A stretch of DNA of 64,000 bases from Pomphorhynchus laevis (GCA_012934845.2 WNNJ02003812.1:1-64000), one strand, 5' to 3'. Numbered from the stretch's first letter, positions 10,698 through 22,553 are shown. A program made the numbers and translations. Notes: generated from the sequence alone by a model not told the origin.

Positions 10698-11240
10698 TTA
10701 ATTAGTCAGGATAGAAGATAGAGCTGAGAGTGCTAATCTCTTGAGTTTTTTCTTTGTCGCTGGGGCGCCATGAAAGACAACCACCTGCGATTTGGAGGAG
10801 TTTAAAACAAGGTTGGAAAAGGGCAGCTGATCTTTTAATCTTGTAAAGAAACGGCTGATGTCAGAGACTACATCTTTGCACCTGCGTCCAGAGAACAGGG
10901 CTGTGGTATCATCAGCATATACCACAAGATGTTGATCGCGTTTGAATTTGTTGTAGAGTTCAATGGAGGCAGCAAGATACAAGATTGGAGAAAGTGGGGA
11001 GCCTTGAGGCACACCTGTAATAGGGTAGAACTGACGTGCATCAGGGTCGTCTTCATAGAAGAATCGCTTGGTGTACAGCAATATTTCCACCCTGTTAACA
11101 ATTCTCGCAGGCAACCCGTAGGGACCTGAGAGAAGTGATAACAAAATGAATGGAAATGCTGTCAAATGCGGCAGAGAAGTCAAGAAAAACAGCCACAACA
11201 AGCTGATGACTGTTATCTTGACAAAACTGTTGCACTTCAC
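10698..11240 (-). pseudogene. LINE copy A reverse transcriptase fragment
   Basis: A 180-codon open segment with RT motifs: GLPARIVNRVEI, YPITGVPQGSPLSPILY (palm motif) and LVVYADDTTALFSG with the catalytic YADD intact, then LVLNSSKSQVVVFHG. The upstream fingers, including the FLDFSAAFD block, are in other frames. Product would be the polymerase of a gag-bearing LINE; this copy is not intact. Confidence 0.8.
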
Positions 11241-11984
11241 CTATTGCTGTAGGACCGAGCGATCTTTTACGTACCTATGAAAACCTGGTGGGATTAAATT
11301 TCGCCTACTTAGATGATCGCGGATTTTACACGCAAGCGCTTTTTCGTAAATGGAGATGAGGGAATTTTGAATCGAAATGGGTCGCAGATCTTTAGGACAT
11401 GAAATCGACTTATTTTATGGTATAAAAACACGACGGCTGATGTTTATTCCAGCAATGTCGGACGGGGAGGCTAATAGCATTGTTATGGCGACCTTCTTTC
11501 TCTGACTGTATGTCAAAAGCTGACAAACACGAGTGGAGAGTGGTGTATGGGTTCTGGAGGTTCCCGGGAGTGGCCCCCAGGAGTTAAGGATATCTGTAAC
11601 AGATAAGTCCCTACTCCTAAAGTCACACTAAGGCGGGATTGGTTGGGGGTGATTGAGTGGCTCTATAATTGTGTAGTGATAGTGACTCATCTAAAACTTT
11701 ATCAAGGCATATTCTACCGATCTAGCCTAATGCTCTATCTTTCCAACAGACAAACTTCTCCTTCTTGAATATCTTCCAGAAGGAAGACTGAGAAGGGTAA
11801 AGGCGAGAAATGCTTGTCTTATCCTTACTCAGCTGGACTCTATATCTAGTGCTCCAGTATTCATTCGAGAGGGCTTGTCTGGCGGAAACAGAGAGATTAG
11901 GAAGGTGTAGCATTTTAGCTAGGACCTTGAGTTTTGTTGGAGTGGGATTGTATATACGACCTTTATAGGTAGTCGATAGTATTG

Positions 11985-12037
11985 CGGTAGCTTGCGAAGA
12001 GAGGTAGGTCTAACCTACCTCTCTTCGCAAGCTACCG
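11985..12037. repeat. Perfect hairpin inside LINE copy A
   Basis: Arms 11985-12009 and 12013-12037 are 25-bp perfect reverse complements with a 3-base loop. Sister copies at about 23310-23345 and 34110-34140 carry only one arm, so the second arm was made locally in this copy. Confidence 0.9.
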
Positions 12038-12147
12038 GTCAAATTCTCATTCCCAATTCGGGGGAAGAGTTGGATAGCTGCCTGATCTAGATATGCGACG
12101 CATATATTAGATATATACTAGATAATATACTATATATTTTACACCAT

Positions 12148-12384
12148 TTAATAGCTTAATTGAAGAAAATACTTGCCATCAATCTTCAAGTAAAAACATT
12201 AAATGGCTAATCATTATTCTGGATTATATTTCTTGTTTAAAAATTTATTTTTTTATTGTTCAAAAAGTTTTTGATTGTCATTTAAATGCATGTACTATTT
12301 TTCACTAACAAATTTAATATGTGCGGCCCGCGAGATCGAAATTAAAATATGGCCCGAAGTCTTACTTTTGTCTGACATTCCTGT
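12148..12384 (+). mobile_element. hAT DNA transposon remnant B, right end
   Basis: Repeats 9601-9712 and continues through GTGCGGCCCGCGAGATC and ATATGGCCCGAAGTC to a terminus reading GTCTGACATTCCTG, whose reverse complement CAGGAATGTCAGAC is a typical hAT end. It supplies the right end that remnant A lacks. The 110-bp overlap between A and B shows they are separate copies or a duplication, not one element simply split. Confidence 0.6.
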
Positions 12385-12811
12385 GCTATTGTAACATAAT
12401 TTGTATTGATGCCACCATATACATTACACTCCTGCATAACTGGTATTTAAAGTAAAATTTGTTTCTAATTTAAATTTGTATTCTTGAAATTTTGACATTG
12501 TGGCATATTGATGTTTTTACAAATTTTTGATAATAGATTTGAGAAGCACATATAAAAGTAATTAATTTTTGAATTAATTTTTTTAATTAAAATGTTGGCA
12601 TTGGCATATTGATTTTTTTATCCAAACGTTTGATAATAAAGATGTTAATTGCATACCAAAATATTGGTCTCAGTAGCATAGTTTAGTAATTAATTTTAAT
12701 TTTAAAAATTAAAATTTAATTAATTTTATCTAGACGCGAGTACAAATCATGAAGATAACATATTTAACAATAATTATTTAATAATATTTAATACCCTCTT
12801 TTAAAAATTAA

Positions 12812-13554
12812 TATATCTGGTAATTAGCAAACAATGAGTCGGGTGAAGGGGTAATGGCCATATCAAACCATTTTAGTTTGACGAATTCCCTGTTTTCATA
12901 TTTTTAAAGCACGAGTCTTTAATTAAATGTTTTTTTTATAAATGAGCTTTTAAATTTAAATTTAATTAAATTTAAAATTCAATATTAACAAACCCATATT
13001 TATGTTTTATTAACAAACTAGATTTAGGGAAATGGATAATGTGCATATTAATCCTTTTTAAGTAAATTAAAGTTCAAATTTTCGGACTATCTTTACCTCA
13101 TATATCATTTTAATTTTTTTTATTTTAAAATTTTCAAATTTTTGATAATAGATTCGAGAAGTAATTTATATATCTGGTAATTAGCAAACAATGAGTCGGG
13201 TGAAGGGGTAATGGCCATATCAAACCATTTTAGTTTGACGAATTCCCTGTTTTCATATTTTTAAAGCACGAGTCTTTAATTAAATGTTTTTTTTATAAAT
13301 GAGCTTTTAAATTTAAATTTAATTAAATTTAAAATTCAATATTAACAAACCCATATTTATGTTTTATTAACAAACTAGATTTAGGGAAATGGATAATGTG
13401 CATATTAATCCTTTTTAAGTAAATTAAAGTTCAAATTTTCGGACTATCTTTACCTCATATATCATTTTAATTTTTTTTATTTTAAAATTTTCAAATTTTT
13501 GATAATAGATTCGAGAAGTAATTTATATATCTGGTAATTAGCAAACAATGAGTC
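12812..13554. repeat. 357-bp tandem duplication (2.1 copies)
   Basis: Units start at 12812, 13169 and 13526, each with TATATCTGGTAATTAGCAAA. The first two are full length and look identical by eye. The third breaks off after 29 bases. A diverged relative of the unit's end (TTTTTGATAATAGATT) precedes it at about 12520. It is noncoding; identity of the units implies a recent duplication. Confidence 0.9.
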
Positions 13555-15257
13555 CAATAAAAATCCTTAAAATTCTCGGTAAAAATACAAAATGGGAAAT
13601 AACTGCTATTATTTTACAAAAACATGGTCGTAAACAGTAGCGTAGTCCGTGGGCTTCATTCTTAATTTATATAATAATCCATTTATTAAATTTGGAATTT
13701 TTTAACAGACACCTCAGTGATAATCGAATGCTTTTATAATTTTATTTATACTATAGATATTTTCATTAATATTATCAATTAAATTTAAATAAAATCTAAA
13801 TAAAAATAAATTATTTTGATCTATTAATTAAATAAGAAATTTTTGAGATGGATCAACCAACCCAGATTTATGTTTATATTTCGCTGGTTACTGCTAGCAT
13901 CATCTGTAAAGCAGAACCCAATTTGTACATCAACTGCTTTTAATTTTTTTTTCATTTTTTATGTTACAACTTCGTCGTTATTTTATTATTAAATGTATGC
14001 ATGCTATGAAGTGTAGGTATGTGCTACAATAAAATCAGACATTTATATAATTAAAGTTTAGTTTTTAAAATCAATATTGAAAAAATAAAAGAGACATTTA
14101 AAGGAAGATCAATGAAGTTTATTTCGGGCAAGCAATTCTGCATGATCTCCTTGATACAAAATCAACTGAGACTTAATATTCCGAACTTTAGTGAACGATT
14201 AATTACTTATCGAGGATAATTAAATTTATACGTAATTTATGTTAGAATAGCAATGAGCTTTTAAGCGGAAGACAAATTCCATATTTTCATATTATTTTAT
14301 AGTACGGGATATAATTAAATGGTTTTTTTTGGATTTATATTTTTGAGATGTTAATAAATAATTAATTAATTAAATTTAAAATTTTTAAATTATAATATTT
14401 TTTAATATAAATATAAAATTTATTTTAACTTAAAATAAAGTTGTATAAAGTGCATTAAAATCGTATTTTCATTATTAACTATTCATATTCTACAAGACCT
14501 ACATATAAATCAACAATAATTTAAGACTACAATTGGCTTGATAACCGTTGTCATTCGTCCAATTATTAAAGTTTCTAATTTTTAATTTTGATTAATTAAT
14601 TAATTATTAATTAATTATTTCATTTTTATTCATGTTGTTTAATTTGATCGATAAAATTGTATTGATCGTTATATATGTGTATACATCAATTAAAATAAGA
14701 GAAATAATTATATTCATAATAATTAATTTTAACTTTTTTTTATTAATTATTCTATTTATATAAATATCAATATAATATTTTTAGTAACTCCATATAAATT
14801 ATAATAAGATTTGTATAAATTTTAATGCATATATTTTTATCCCAATTCAAGTTCGTATAAAGTTTGTTCAAATTATCTATACATTGTGTTCAATAATTAA
14901 TTTTTTGGTCTTTACCAAATGTTCTTTAAGGAATACTGAAGTTGTTTTGATTTATTTACTCAGAGTACTTTATTTATATAGACTTATAGATATTTTGATG
15001 TAGATTTGAACATTCTTCTTTGAGCCTTGCTGGATTTTCAGTTCATAATTATGTAATAGTAGCCCTATAAACGAGATGTAATTTTTGATAAGTCATTGTT
15101 GATTAGTCAAGCAGATTATTAAAAGCATAGTTTAAATAGAATGTCCAGGTTTTATAATCCATTTATTTTAATAATCCATTTATTGTTTTTATAATGTTAT
15201 AGTATTTAAAATGTTCAAATTTGTTTATTTGTAAACTAATATCGGCTGTGTGTTTAG
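13555..15257. other. AT-rich intron sequence, nothing assigned
   Basis: Very AT-rich stretch with simple TTAATTAA-type runs around 14580-14640. I see no coding segment or recognised repeat before the Wnt acceptor at 15257. Confidence 0.5.
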
Positions 15258-15687
15258 CTTCTGCATAGAATTCTGCAGAAATATAGTTACTTCCATAATA
15301 CCCAGTCCAGCAGCTGTCCGTGCTTCAACAAATATTCAATAACGAGACGGTGTCGGTATTGTCTTAGCAAATCTACATTACCATCATTCGTTCATCTTGT
15401 CTATAAGGTTAACAAGCTGCCAATACGAATCGTGGATAGTTTCAGTCAATTGAAAAACATTTCAAGACTAGCTGAACAAGCTCTTGTAGTCTCAAAGCGG
15501 AAAACGCGACATCAATGTACTCCGAAGTGTAGCTTAGATGGATCATCCTGTGAGTGCTGCGATTTGCCTATTCGAACGGTTCGAGTTTCCTACAGATGTC
15601 GTTGTAAATTTCGATTCTTTCAATCAATGCACTGTGGACTTTGCCTGCGTAGTATTAAGCAATGTGACTCTTCTAACAATGACTTTT
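15258..15687 (+). CDS. Divergent Wnt ligand, C-terminal exon
   Basis: Terminal coding exon opening in phase 0 after GTGTTTAG and ending at TAA (15685-15687). It carries the Wnt C-terminal cysteine pattern: CPCFN around the position of the family's CHGxSGSC loop, a C...LPSF segment as in CWxxLPSF, then CTPKC, CECCDLPIRTVRV, YRCRCKFRFF and HCGLC, matching the CCGRGY...RCxCKFxWCxxVxCxxC block. The acylated-serine loop and tryptophans of typical Wnts are altered. It joins the exon ending at 8941: SLINQMTGIK then LLHRILQ aligns with the family's LMNxHNNEAGRxAL. Confidence is moderate because the protein is very derived. Confidence 0.7.
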
Positions 15688-15887
15688 AATTGATTATTTA
15701 AAATCAATTTTGTAAAGCACATTTCTTTTTATTTACGATGTATACTTTTTCGATTATATTTGATGTTACTTAATAAGTTTGAATTATATGTGTTTTCGAC
15801 CATATACGTTGTTCACTGGATCAAACTCTATATACTGTTATTGCTTATTATTACAGACAACATACTGAGCGAAACTCAAAAGTAGCA

Positions 15888-16239
15888 TCACAAGTGAGAC
15901 GTTAAATAAATCAAAAAATCAAATTTAGTCGCAGTGTCCAGCGCCTTCAGACGATTTGCTTCATTCATCAGTTTATATTTGGAAATATTCGACGATCGAT
16001 TATTGATTTTTTGGAGTGTATCGAATTCCACAAGTTGATTATTCGTTGGCTGAATTACACTGCTTTCTTTTAATAACCTTTTCCGATGGTTTAAAACTAA
16101 TGGATTTCCGCGTAAATTTTTACTCGAATGAACAAGTAAGAGATTCCTCAAAAGATGATGTGGATCGTGCAACGCTCTTTTGGTCTAACATGTCGTTTTC
16201 AATATTAGTGTATTTTAAATGTCCTCCGATCGAAAAAAA
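15888..16239 (-). CDS. Unrecognised host gene, last two exons
   Basis: Minus strand. Exon 16124-16239 opens after an ACATTTAG acceptor (phase 0). A 46-bp intron (16078-16123, GTAAAA...AAAAG) follows, then exon 15888-16077 to a TGA. Joining keeps one frame and yields a polar, Ser/Asn-rich C-termin us of about 101 residues (GGHLKYTNIENDML; CSFELLKESS; KYKLMNEANRLKAL), possibly coiled-coil near the end. The intron length matches other host introns here. It converges with the Wnt gene 200 bp away. No family recognised; more exons should lie to the right, but LINE debris follows. Confidence 0.45.
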
Positions 16240-16259
16240 CTAAATGTTCCACATAAAAC

Positions 16260-16700
16260 TTAAATCATACGATTAGCCTTAGAGCACACGATAAGGGGAC
16301 GATTATTATTGTCCCCTTAAAGATGGGACGATAAGTATCGGGTGCAGAAACGGATTTATTAAGACGATATACGGAAAGTGAAGAGACATTAACTGAATCG
16401 ATACTGATTATCGGTAAGAAGAATTTTGGCAAAGATCGAGCGGAAGGCGGAAACATCGGCATCGAGACGGGCTTTGGGAGAAGAATCCAATGGCTTATCA
16501 TTATAGATGATAAATACATCTATCGCGATAAGAAAATCGCTTACGTGGAAATTGAGGAGTCACGGGAGTAGTTGGGAGTGGGTCAAATACTTGAACATCA
16601 TTTATTGATTTTGAAAGAGCAAAGCTCGAGACGGGAATTACAATAGGAGGAAAGAAAGTTACAAAACTAAAGACTGTTAACAAAAACAAGAAAATAACTG
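16260..16700 (-). mobile_element. Possible LINE ORF1 remnant
   Basis: Minus-strand open segments (16265-16519 and 16501-16689) include KPLDSSPKARLDADV and RLNKSV...YRPIF, reminiscent of the ORF1 protein of CR1-type LINEs (R-L-x-K ... RPI pattern). It has a local hairpin at 16292-16319. Assignment is tentative; it adjoins other LINE debris on the same strand. Confidence 0.3.
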
Positions 16701-16719
16701 ATATTAATAATCAAGCGTT

Positions 16720-17180
16720 CAGGCGAAATTCAATTGCAAGATTATTTTTTAATGTTGATATATGCTTCTTTTCAGCAAGATCAGCTGGCAAGCTATTCCA
16801 ATGCTTGAGAATTCTATGTTTTAAGTCATTTCGATTCCATATTGGTCTAAATCAGTGCAACAATTTTAGTGTCCTTTTAGATTTCCATTAGGAAACATTG
16901 TGAATAGAGGATTTAAAAATTCGTCAGAGAGTGCAATGTCACCCACACTAGCATCAAATATGCCTTAATCAATGATTTTTCAACCTCACAAATGCCAAGA
17001 ATATCTAGTCTTTGAGGAAAGGAAATATGGCAATCAGAATAAACAAGATTATTGGCTCTATGGTTAATACTCGAAGCTCCACTGAATATATACTCGAAGA
17101 TAAAGTTATAATTGTTTAGTCTGATTACATTCCAGATTATTACAGTCAGTTCCGCTAGCTACGCTCTCGGATTAAGCCTT
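16720..17180 (-). mobile_element. LINE 3'-end fragment
   Basis: Minus strand shows a C-terminal LINE signature: LDILGICE around 17000 and KHWNSLPADLAEKK around 16790, the usual WNxLP motif at the end of CR1/Jockey ORF2 proteins. It is separate from the larger copy at 17560-20625, which has its own WNCLPDEVV motif. Confidence 0.5.
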
Positions 17181-17559
17181 ATCTCTCGATAAAATATCAT
17201 GATTAAAAAGCTCGATATCAGATCGTTATTCCTGATCACGCATTTTCGTCATCGGAATGCAATTATGGTTATACCAGTTTGGAAGTTTGATGTGATTGTA
17301 AAAACTGTTACGTATGGACCCTTGTTCAAGTTAAATTATCGGATTGTTCGGTGTATCAACGTAGACCGTTTACATTCGGTTTTTGATCATCAGTACAACT
17401 TATACAGCTGTCATATTCCTTCACTTCTGTCTCACACACGACCACGCAGACCGATAATGTTTTTGACGTTTCTCTCGCATCAACACCTGACTTCGAATCG
17501 TATAATCACATTCTTGAACCTACTTTACACACACTCCTCGTTTAACTACTGATTTGACT

Positions 17560-20500
17560 TCCATTCATCTTCATCATCCTAGCAATGCTAACGGTAAAGA
17601 TGTTCATCTTATACCTCCTATTTCCTATTTCCCCCATCTTAATACCTCTCACCGTTGTTGTTTCTTTGTCTTTTATCTTTATTTGTTGTCGGATCTCACT
17701 ACTTCGTCTGGAAGACAATTCCATGATCTAATCGACATGTGTTATAGTCTGGTAAGCATGGAGCAATGACCATGTGATAATGCTTTTAGGGACACGGAAT
17801 GACCCCTGTGAGACCGTATGTCATTTAACGTAATATATATAGATTGGTAACTCACGTGGTTTCTTACCATATGTCATAATGCTGTCATATCTAAATCATT
17901 TCTAGCACGGATACTCTTCATACTAAGAATTGACATCCTGTCTCTATAATTCTTTCGATATAATGTAAAACGTAATTTGCTACCTCGCTGAAAAATCATC
18001 TCCAAATCCTCGTTTTAACCTTTGGTCATAGGAAACGATGCCTGAATACCGTATTTAATATGTGGCCTCACAAATGTGTCAAATGAAGATTTAAATGAAT
18101 TCGTCGAAAGCGAGACGAAACAGTTCTTAATGATAAATAGCGCTTTTCGAGCTTTGCTAACGCGTATATCTGTATCTGCACTTGTCTTAGACTACATTGC
18201 TCCAATTCCAAGCATAAACCGCATTTATGCTTTCAATGGCATTTAACCTCAACATAAATTCCGATGACAGGGTCGAATTATCTACACGTAAATGATAAAA
18301 TTTCCGAACATTAAATAATAGGCTGGAATCATGACTCCATGAGAATATTTTATCAATATTAGCTTGCAGATGACCGTAATCTTCTAAAGACTTCATATTG
18401 ACATAAATCTTAAGATCGTTTGCGTAAGCAAGGCATCCACAACTTAATGTCCTCATAAGAGTGTTTATGAAAACGTTGAAAAGTAACGGCTCAAGGCAGA
18501 TCCTTGAGGAACAATTGAACTTATGTTCCGAGGCTATCATAAACTATTTCCCACCCAAACACGAAAGTATCGCTTACTGAGAAAATTCAATTACTTACTG
18601 CTTCAAGACGAACATGCGGAATACGTTCGAACGCCCGATTGATAAATTTGTCAAACACGATTTTCCTTTACTGAAGCCGTGTTAGGCGGAAGATAACTGA
18701 TTGGAACTCTGTAAATAAGATGTAATGTGTTTTCTGTTTTCTCAATAATACGCTCCATGATTTTACTAACATGACATATTAAACTAACATACTTCTAGTT
18801 TACAGGATTCGAACCGTTGCATTTCAAACCATTGCATTGGTACTACAGTCGCTTCTTTCCTATCCATCGGTAGTTATGTATATCAAAAGACTGCCGGAAT
18901 AAAATTGCGAGAGGTTAACATAATTGATAATTCAAAAGGCATAAGAGATATGGACTAATGTCATCGGGACCTGAAGCATAAAATGAAGAAAGACTACCCA
19001 ATTACTTCTGTATATCAAAATACTGCTGGGACAAAGTTGTGAGAGTTTACAGAGTTGATAACTCAATAGCTGTAAGAGATATGAACTAATGTCATCGGGA
19101 CCTGAAGCATAAAATGAAGAAAGACTACCTTGCAAAACTAACCTGAAATGAATGCGCAATCAGAGAAGATGAATTTAAATCTTTAAGAGGAACTTCGTCC
19201 ATAAAGGATAATGGCTTGTTACATAATTGAAATCCATCCGTAAAGCTCTCAGTCGTTTTCTTTTGAGACCTCACAATATCATCCATCACCTAGACGTAAT
19301 ACGAAAATTGAATACGAAACTTGATTACCTTTTCTCACGTAACACCAAAATCTTTTAGGATGTCTAGTAATGAATTCGTGGAGGCCATATCATATTCTTG
19401 CCGTTTTGATATCATCAACCTCCTGAAAGCAGTACGTAAGAACTTGTATTGTGGTATAAGGCATTTGTCTCTTAACGACTTTTTGAACATATAATTACGT
19501 GCTTTTCCTTTAAAATTTTTCTCATTTCTAAATCATACCAAGCTGGGTTTCGATTTTTGATCATGTCAACGACCTTAAGATGGGCAAATTTATCTAAAAT
19601 ATTTACTAGCTTGTCTCTTATTGCTTTCCAACTATCTTCCACATCTACATCGTAAAAGCTAAGATTGAGGGATTCAGCATATTGAAAAAGAGCTACTCGG
19701 CCCACCTTATGCCAGAGGCGCCTCACTAACTGAGTTTCCAATCCTCCATTTAAATACCATCCGAAAATTTGACACAAAAGCACAAAAACCCATGATCACT
19801 TAAACCCACGGATGTTCTATAGGTCAAATCACCCACCTGTGTATCTGTAGTGGAGAATATCAAATCTAGAATAACAAGCTTTCGTCGCTAAGTCTAGTCG
19901 CTTTATTAACATGTTGAAACATGAGCATGCTATCTATAAAGAATTCTGACAGTCATAGACCTGTCGCACAACAACCACTGGTTACAATAGATCCATTCAC
20001 ATTGACTGACACATTACTAATGTTGATATCCCTTACAATAATGTATGGGTGGTTGGAATTGCAATGTGGAGTCGGAATATTCTTTAGGCAATCATCATGA
20101 GATGCTGGGGATCTATAGATTACCCCAAAACGAAATCAGCGAGATCCTAGTAAGACTTCAGCCAGGATAACGTTCTATCCCCTTAGATGCGTTTGCGTTC
20201 CGAACAACGTAAATGACCGAGGCAGAATTTGTGATGTTAAGAGTAACACCTCCTCTGCGTTTATCTTGGTACTGGCTGACCTTAAGATTTGATAATATCC
20301 GAGATATTCTGATTAAGCAATTTTTCATTTGTGTCAGATACGTCGAAATAAGAACTTGCCGCCAAAATTTGTAAAACATCTAGGTTAGAAAGAAGGCCGT
20401 AATTTGTATATGCGATATGAGAGTAACAATGCGTATGGTAATTACGATAACCAATGCTAACCTTACTAAAATCCACATGTAAACTATGAGCATTTAGGAT

Positions 20501-20625
20501 CACTGCATGATTTACAATACGATTAGGAACCAGCAAACAAAAGGTCGTATGTGATATACCCGAATTTTCTAAATTGTTAAATCTGACTCACCAACCGCTT
20601 CACATCGATTTAACTCGCTGCTAAC
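17560..20625 (-). mobile_element. CR1/Jockey-like LINE, degenerate ORF2
   Basis: Minus-strand ORF2 read in order from right to left. Endonuclease: NAHSLHVDF around 20480 and NKRRGGV-like segment near 20250. Linker: RNPAWYDLEMRKIL, 19540. RT: GPDDISSYLLQ near 19110 and 18980, then PLLFNVFINTL and LAYANDLKIYV near 18440-18480, where the catalytic YADD reads YAND. C-terminus: SWNCLPDEVV near 17700. Several frame breaks and the lost Asp show a dead copy. A 131-bp duplication lies in its RT region, and a second fragment of the same family is at 25745-25945. Confidence 0.6.
18877..19138. repeat. 131-bp tandem duplication inside a LINE
   Basis: Two diverged copies, each ending TCATCGGGACCTGAAGCATA (18960 and 19091). 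It duplicates the start of the RT region of the surrounding LINE, so the GPDDIS motif appears twice. Confidence 0.8.
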
Positions 20626-21249
20626 ATCATCAAGCTTTCGACGCTCCTCTCAAGATAAGTCCTCTTAACACCGATAAATCGCATCGTTTTAGCCTATAAC
20701 CACGTCTAATAATGGCTTTTGCCTTAGCAGGAGATCCCAAAACAATATTCAGAAAACAAGTTTTTTCAGCCTTAAAGCGTTTTCTTAAGCTAAAAAAACT
20801 TTTCACGGACAAACACAAAGCATTTCCACGGACATGCGTGGGGCAGTGTAGAATTTCACTGCCCGACAACGTACAAATTTCCGTCGATGTTTCGGAAGGA
20901 GTGGGATGTTTCGCCGTTTTCCCCTCGACGGCGTCTATTTACGAAGGCAGAAGAGATCGAGCGAATTCGGAAAGGGTGCGATAGCGAAAATACAAGTGGT
21001 TGAATATGATATGATTTTAAATCGTTAGGAGAGAACAGAGTACGCGTGAGAGCAATGCTTGAATACAATTTTCAGGAAAGGGGATGATAAGGATTAGATT
21101 GAGAAAATTTGTTTAGGCGGATGAATGCGACAGGAGAGATGCCGTTGAAAAAGGATGAGTTATCTGCAGAAGCAAGATACGGGATGATGGATCTAAAGGC
21201 GTAAACATTGTAAACATCGTGATTGATACGTACTTGTGGAGATAAGAAG
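20626..21249. other. Unassigned stretch between two LINEs
   Basis: Moderately GC-rich sequence open on both strands (20630-21068). I do not recognise a product. A small inverted repeat (TTTTTTCAGC...GCTAAAAAA) lies near 20760-20800. The right part may be 5' leader of the next LINE. Confidence 0.35.
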
Positions 21250-21586
21250 ATAATTAAAGAAGATAAGAGATAATTTAAAATTGTCTTGATTAAAAGTTCT
21301 TACAAAGCGAAACAAAAAATGAACATGTCGGAGTTTTCAAAGGATGCAAATGTTGCTGCAAAAACCAGTGGAATTCCAGCCAACAAAGCTGTTCTTCATG
21401 TATGTTCTTCCTTACAACGACTCAATAAGGTCAGTACTGTTTCTTCATTATCTGGTGATGGGGAAGTGCTTCATCCCATCCCAAAATTAAATAATTTGGT
21501 TCTAATCAAAGTTATAGACCAATCATAAAGCATGAAGTCTACAATGTATTTTTCGTTCATTTACCCAGAGGTATAAAAACAGAATT

Positions 21587-22129
21587 TTGTTCAATACGGT
21601 GAAACTTCACCCTTCAGAGGTGAAAGTTTCGTTCGTCACAGCAGACCTGGCTAAAAATTACTCTGAATACTTTCCCACCAACCTAACCGATTATGGTGAA
21701 CTCACCTTTAGGCCCATCCTTGCCTCGCTAAAGGTGACGAATCTTCCTTGTAGTATGGATGAGGAAGATATGCACTCATTAATGTCTACATTCAAAATTA
21801 CAAATGTTAGGTCAATCCGGGGTAGGGATGGTAATCCTATCCCGGTTGGCTTTTGCTCAGCTCAGGTGGATACTGCAGAAGCCTTGGCTAAATCTTCATC
21901 GAACCCCTTCATGGGTTTTAATATCCGTTTTTTCATTACAGAAAGAGATGAGCTTACTTCCCCCACCGCAGCAGGTGTCACAAATGGGGGCACTGGGCCT
22001 CCAGCCGCAGTGGGACTCAACATGCGGTGTTTGCAGTTCAGCTTCCTGTCCAACTCTACTATCGAACGACTATTGTGTGCCCCCCCCCATCCTATTCGAA
22101 CTGTGGGGGATCCATCCTGCCTGGGGTAG
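21587..22129 (+). pseudogene. LINE copy B gag-like ORF1
   Basis: A 180-codon segment of the nucleic-acid-binding ORF1: FNTVKLHPSEVKVSFVT, then RSIRGRDGNPIPVGFCSA and NPFMGFNIRF. The CCHC zinc knuckles that follow in copy C (32750-32870) are out of frame here. In the intact family this protein packages element RNA with the RT. Confidence 0.75.
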
Positions 22130-22553
22130 GAGATGCAGTATTTTCAAAGAATATAGAAGCATGTTCATCAAATCGGTAAAACCTTCTACTTATTCGCAAG
22201 TAGCGCCCCGCGAATGGATTACTCTGAGATATTACGTATGATGGACGTTAAATTAGAAGTTTCCCATCGCAAACTTAAAAACCTAATTCTCATGGCTTTG
22301 GGTGTAGTGAACACTCATCCTACGCTACCTGTTTCGGCAGTTCTTCCGGAGTCGAAGAAGATGGGGCTTCGGGCCATACTGTCCCCACGCTCAAGATCGG
22401 TAAAACGCTGAGTGACAAACAGCATAGGGGAAATGAAGACGCTGCCCAGGGGACAGTACCGACCCAAAGTGGGGCTAGAGGCGGGAAGGGTCACCTTCTT
22501 GCATCTAGCTCTGTTTCGGTAGGCAATCCCCCATCCAACTAATCCACCACGAT

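Larger units (their letters stand above)
10312..12085 (-). mobile_element. Gag-bearing LINE copy A, 3' half
   Basis: Minus-strand copy of the LINE family also present at 21250-25145, 32060-35905 and 56746-57465. It covers the end of the endonuclease region, the linker and the RT to the C-terminus; gag and most of the endonuclease are missing. Unlike copies B and C it reads ARWALKRA after the RT, where they have a TGA stop. An inverted duplication at 11985-12037 interrupts it. It lies in the Wnt intron, antisense to the gene. Confidence 0.8.
8942..15257 (+). other. 6.3-kb intron of the Wnt gene filled with mobile elements
   Basis: Donor AAG/GTATAA at 8942 and acceptor GTGTTTAG at 15257, both phase 0. 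It contains hAT remnants (9222-9715, 12148-12384), a Penelope-like nuclease fragment (9716-10240, -), a gag-bearing LINE (10312-12085, -) and a 357-bp tandem duplication (12812-13554). The recognisable coding insertions all lie antisense to the gene. The other introns read in this window are about 50-70 bp, apart from one of 2.2 kb in the cyclophilin gene. Confidence 0.65.

Noticed and set aside
10929-11129. Plus-strand open segment opposite the LINE copy A reverse transcriptase
   Set aside because: Shadow of the RT on the other strand, with no motif of its own.
18805-18815. GGTTCGAATCC on the minus strand as a tRNA T-loop / B box
   Set aside because: The T-stem does not pair and no anticodon arm or acceptor stem can be drawn; the site lies inside a degenerate LINE.
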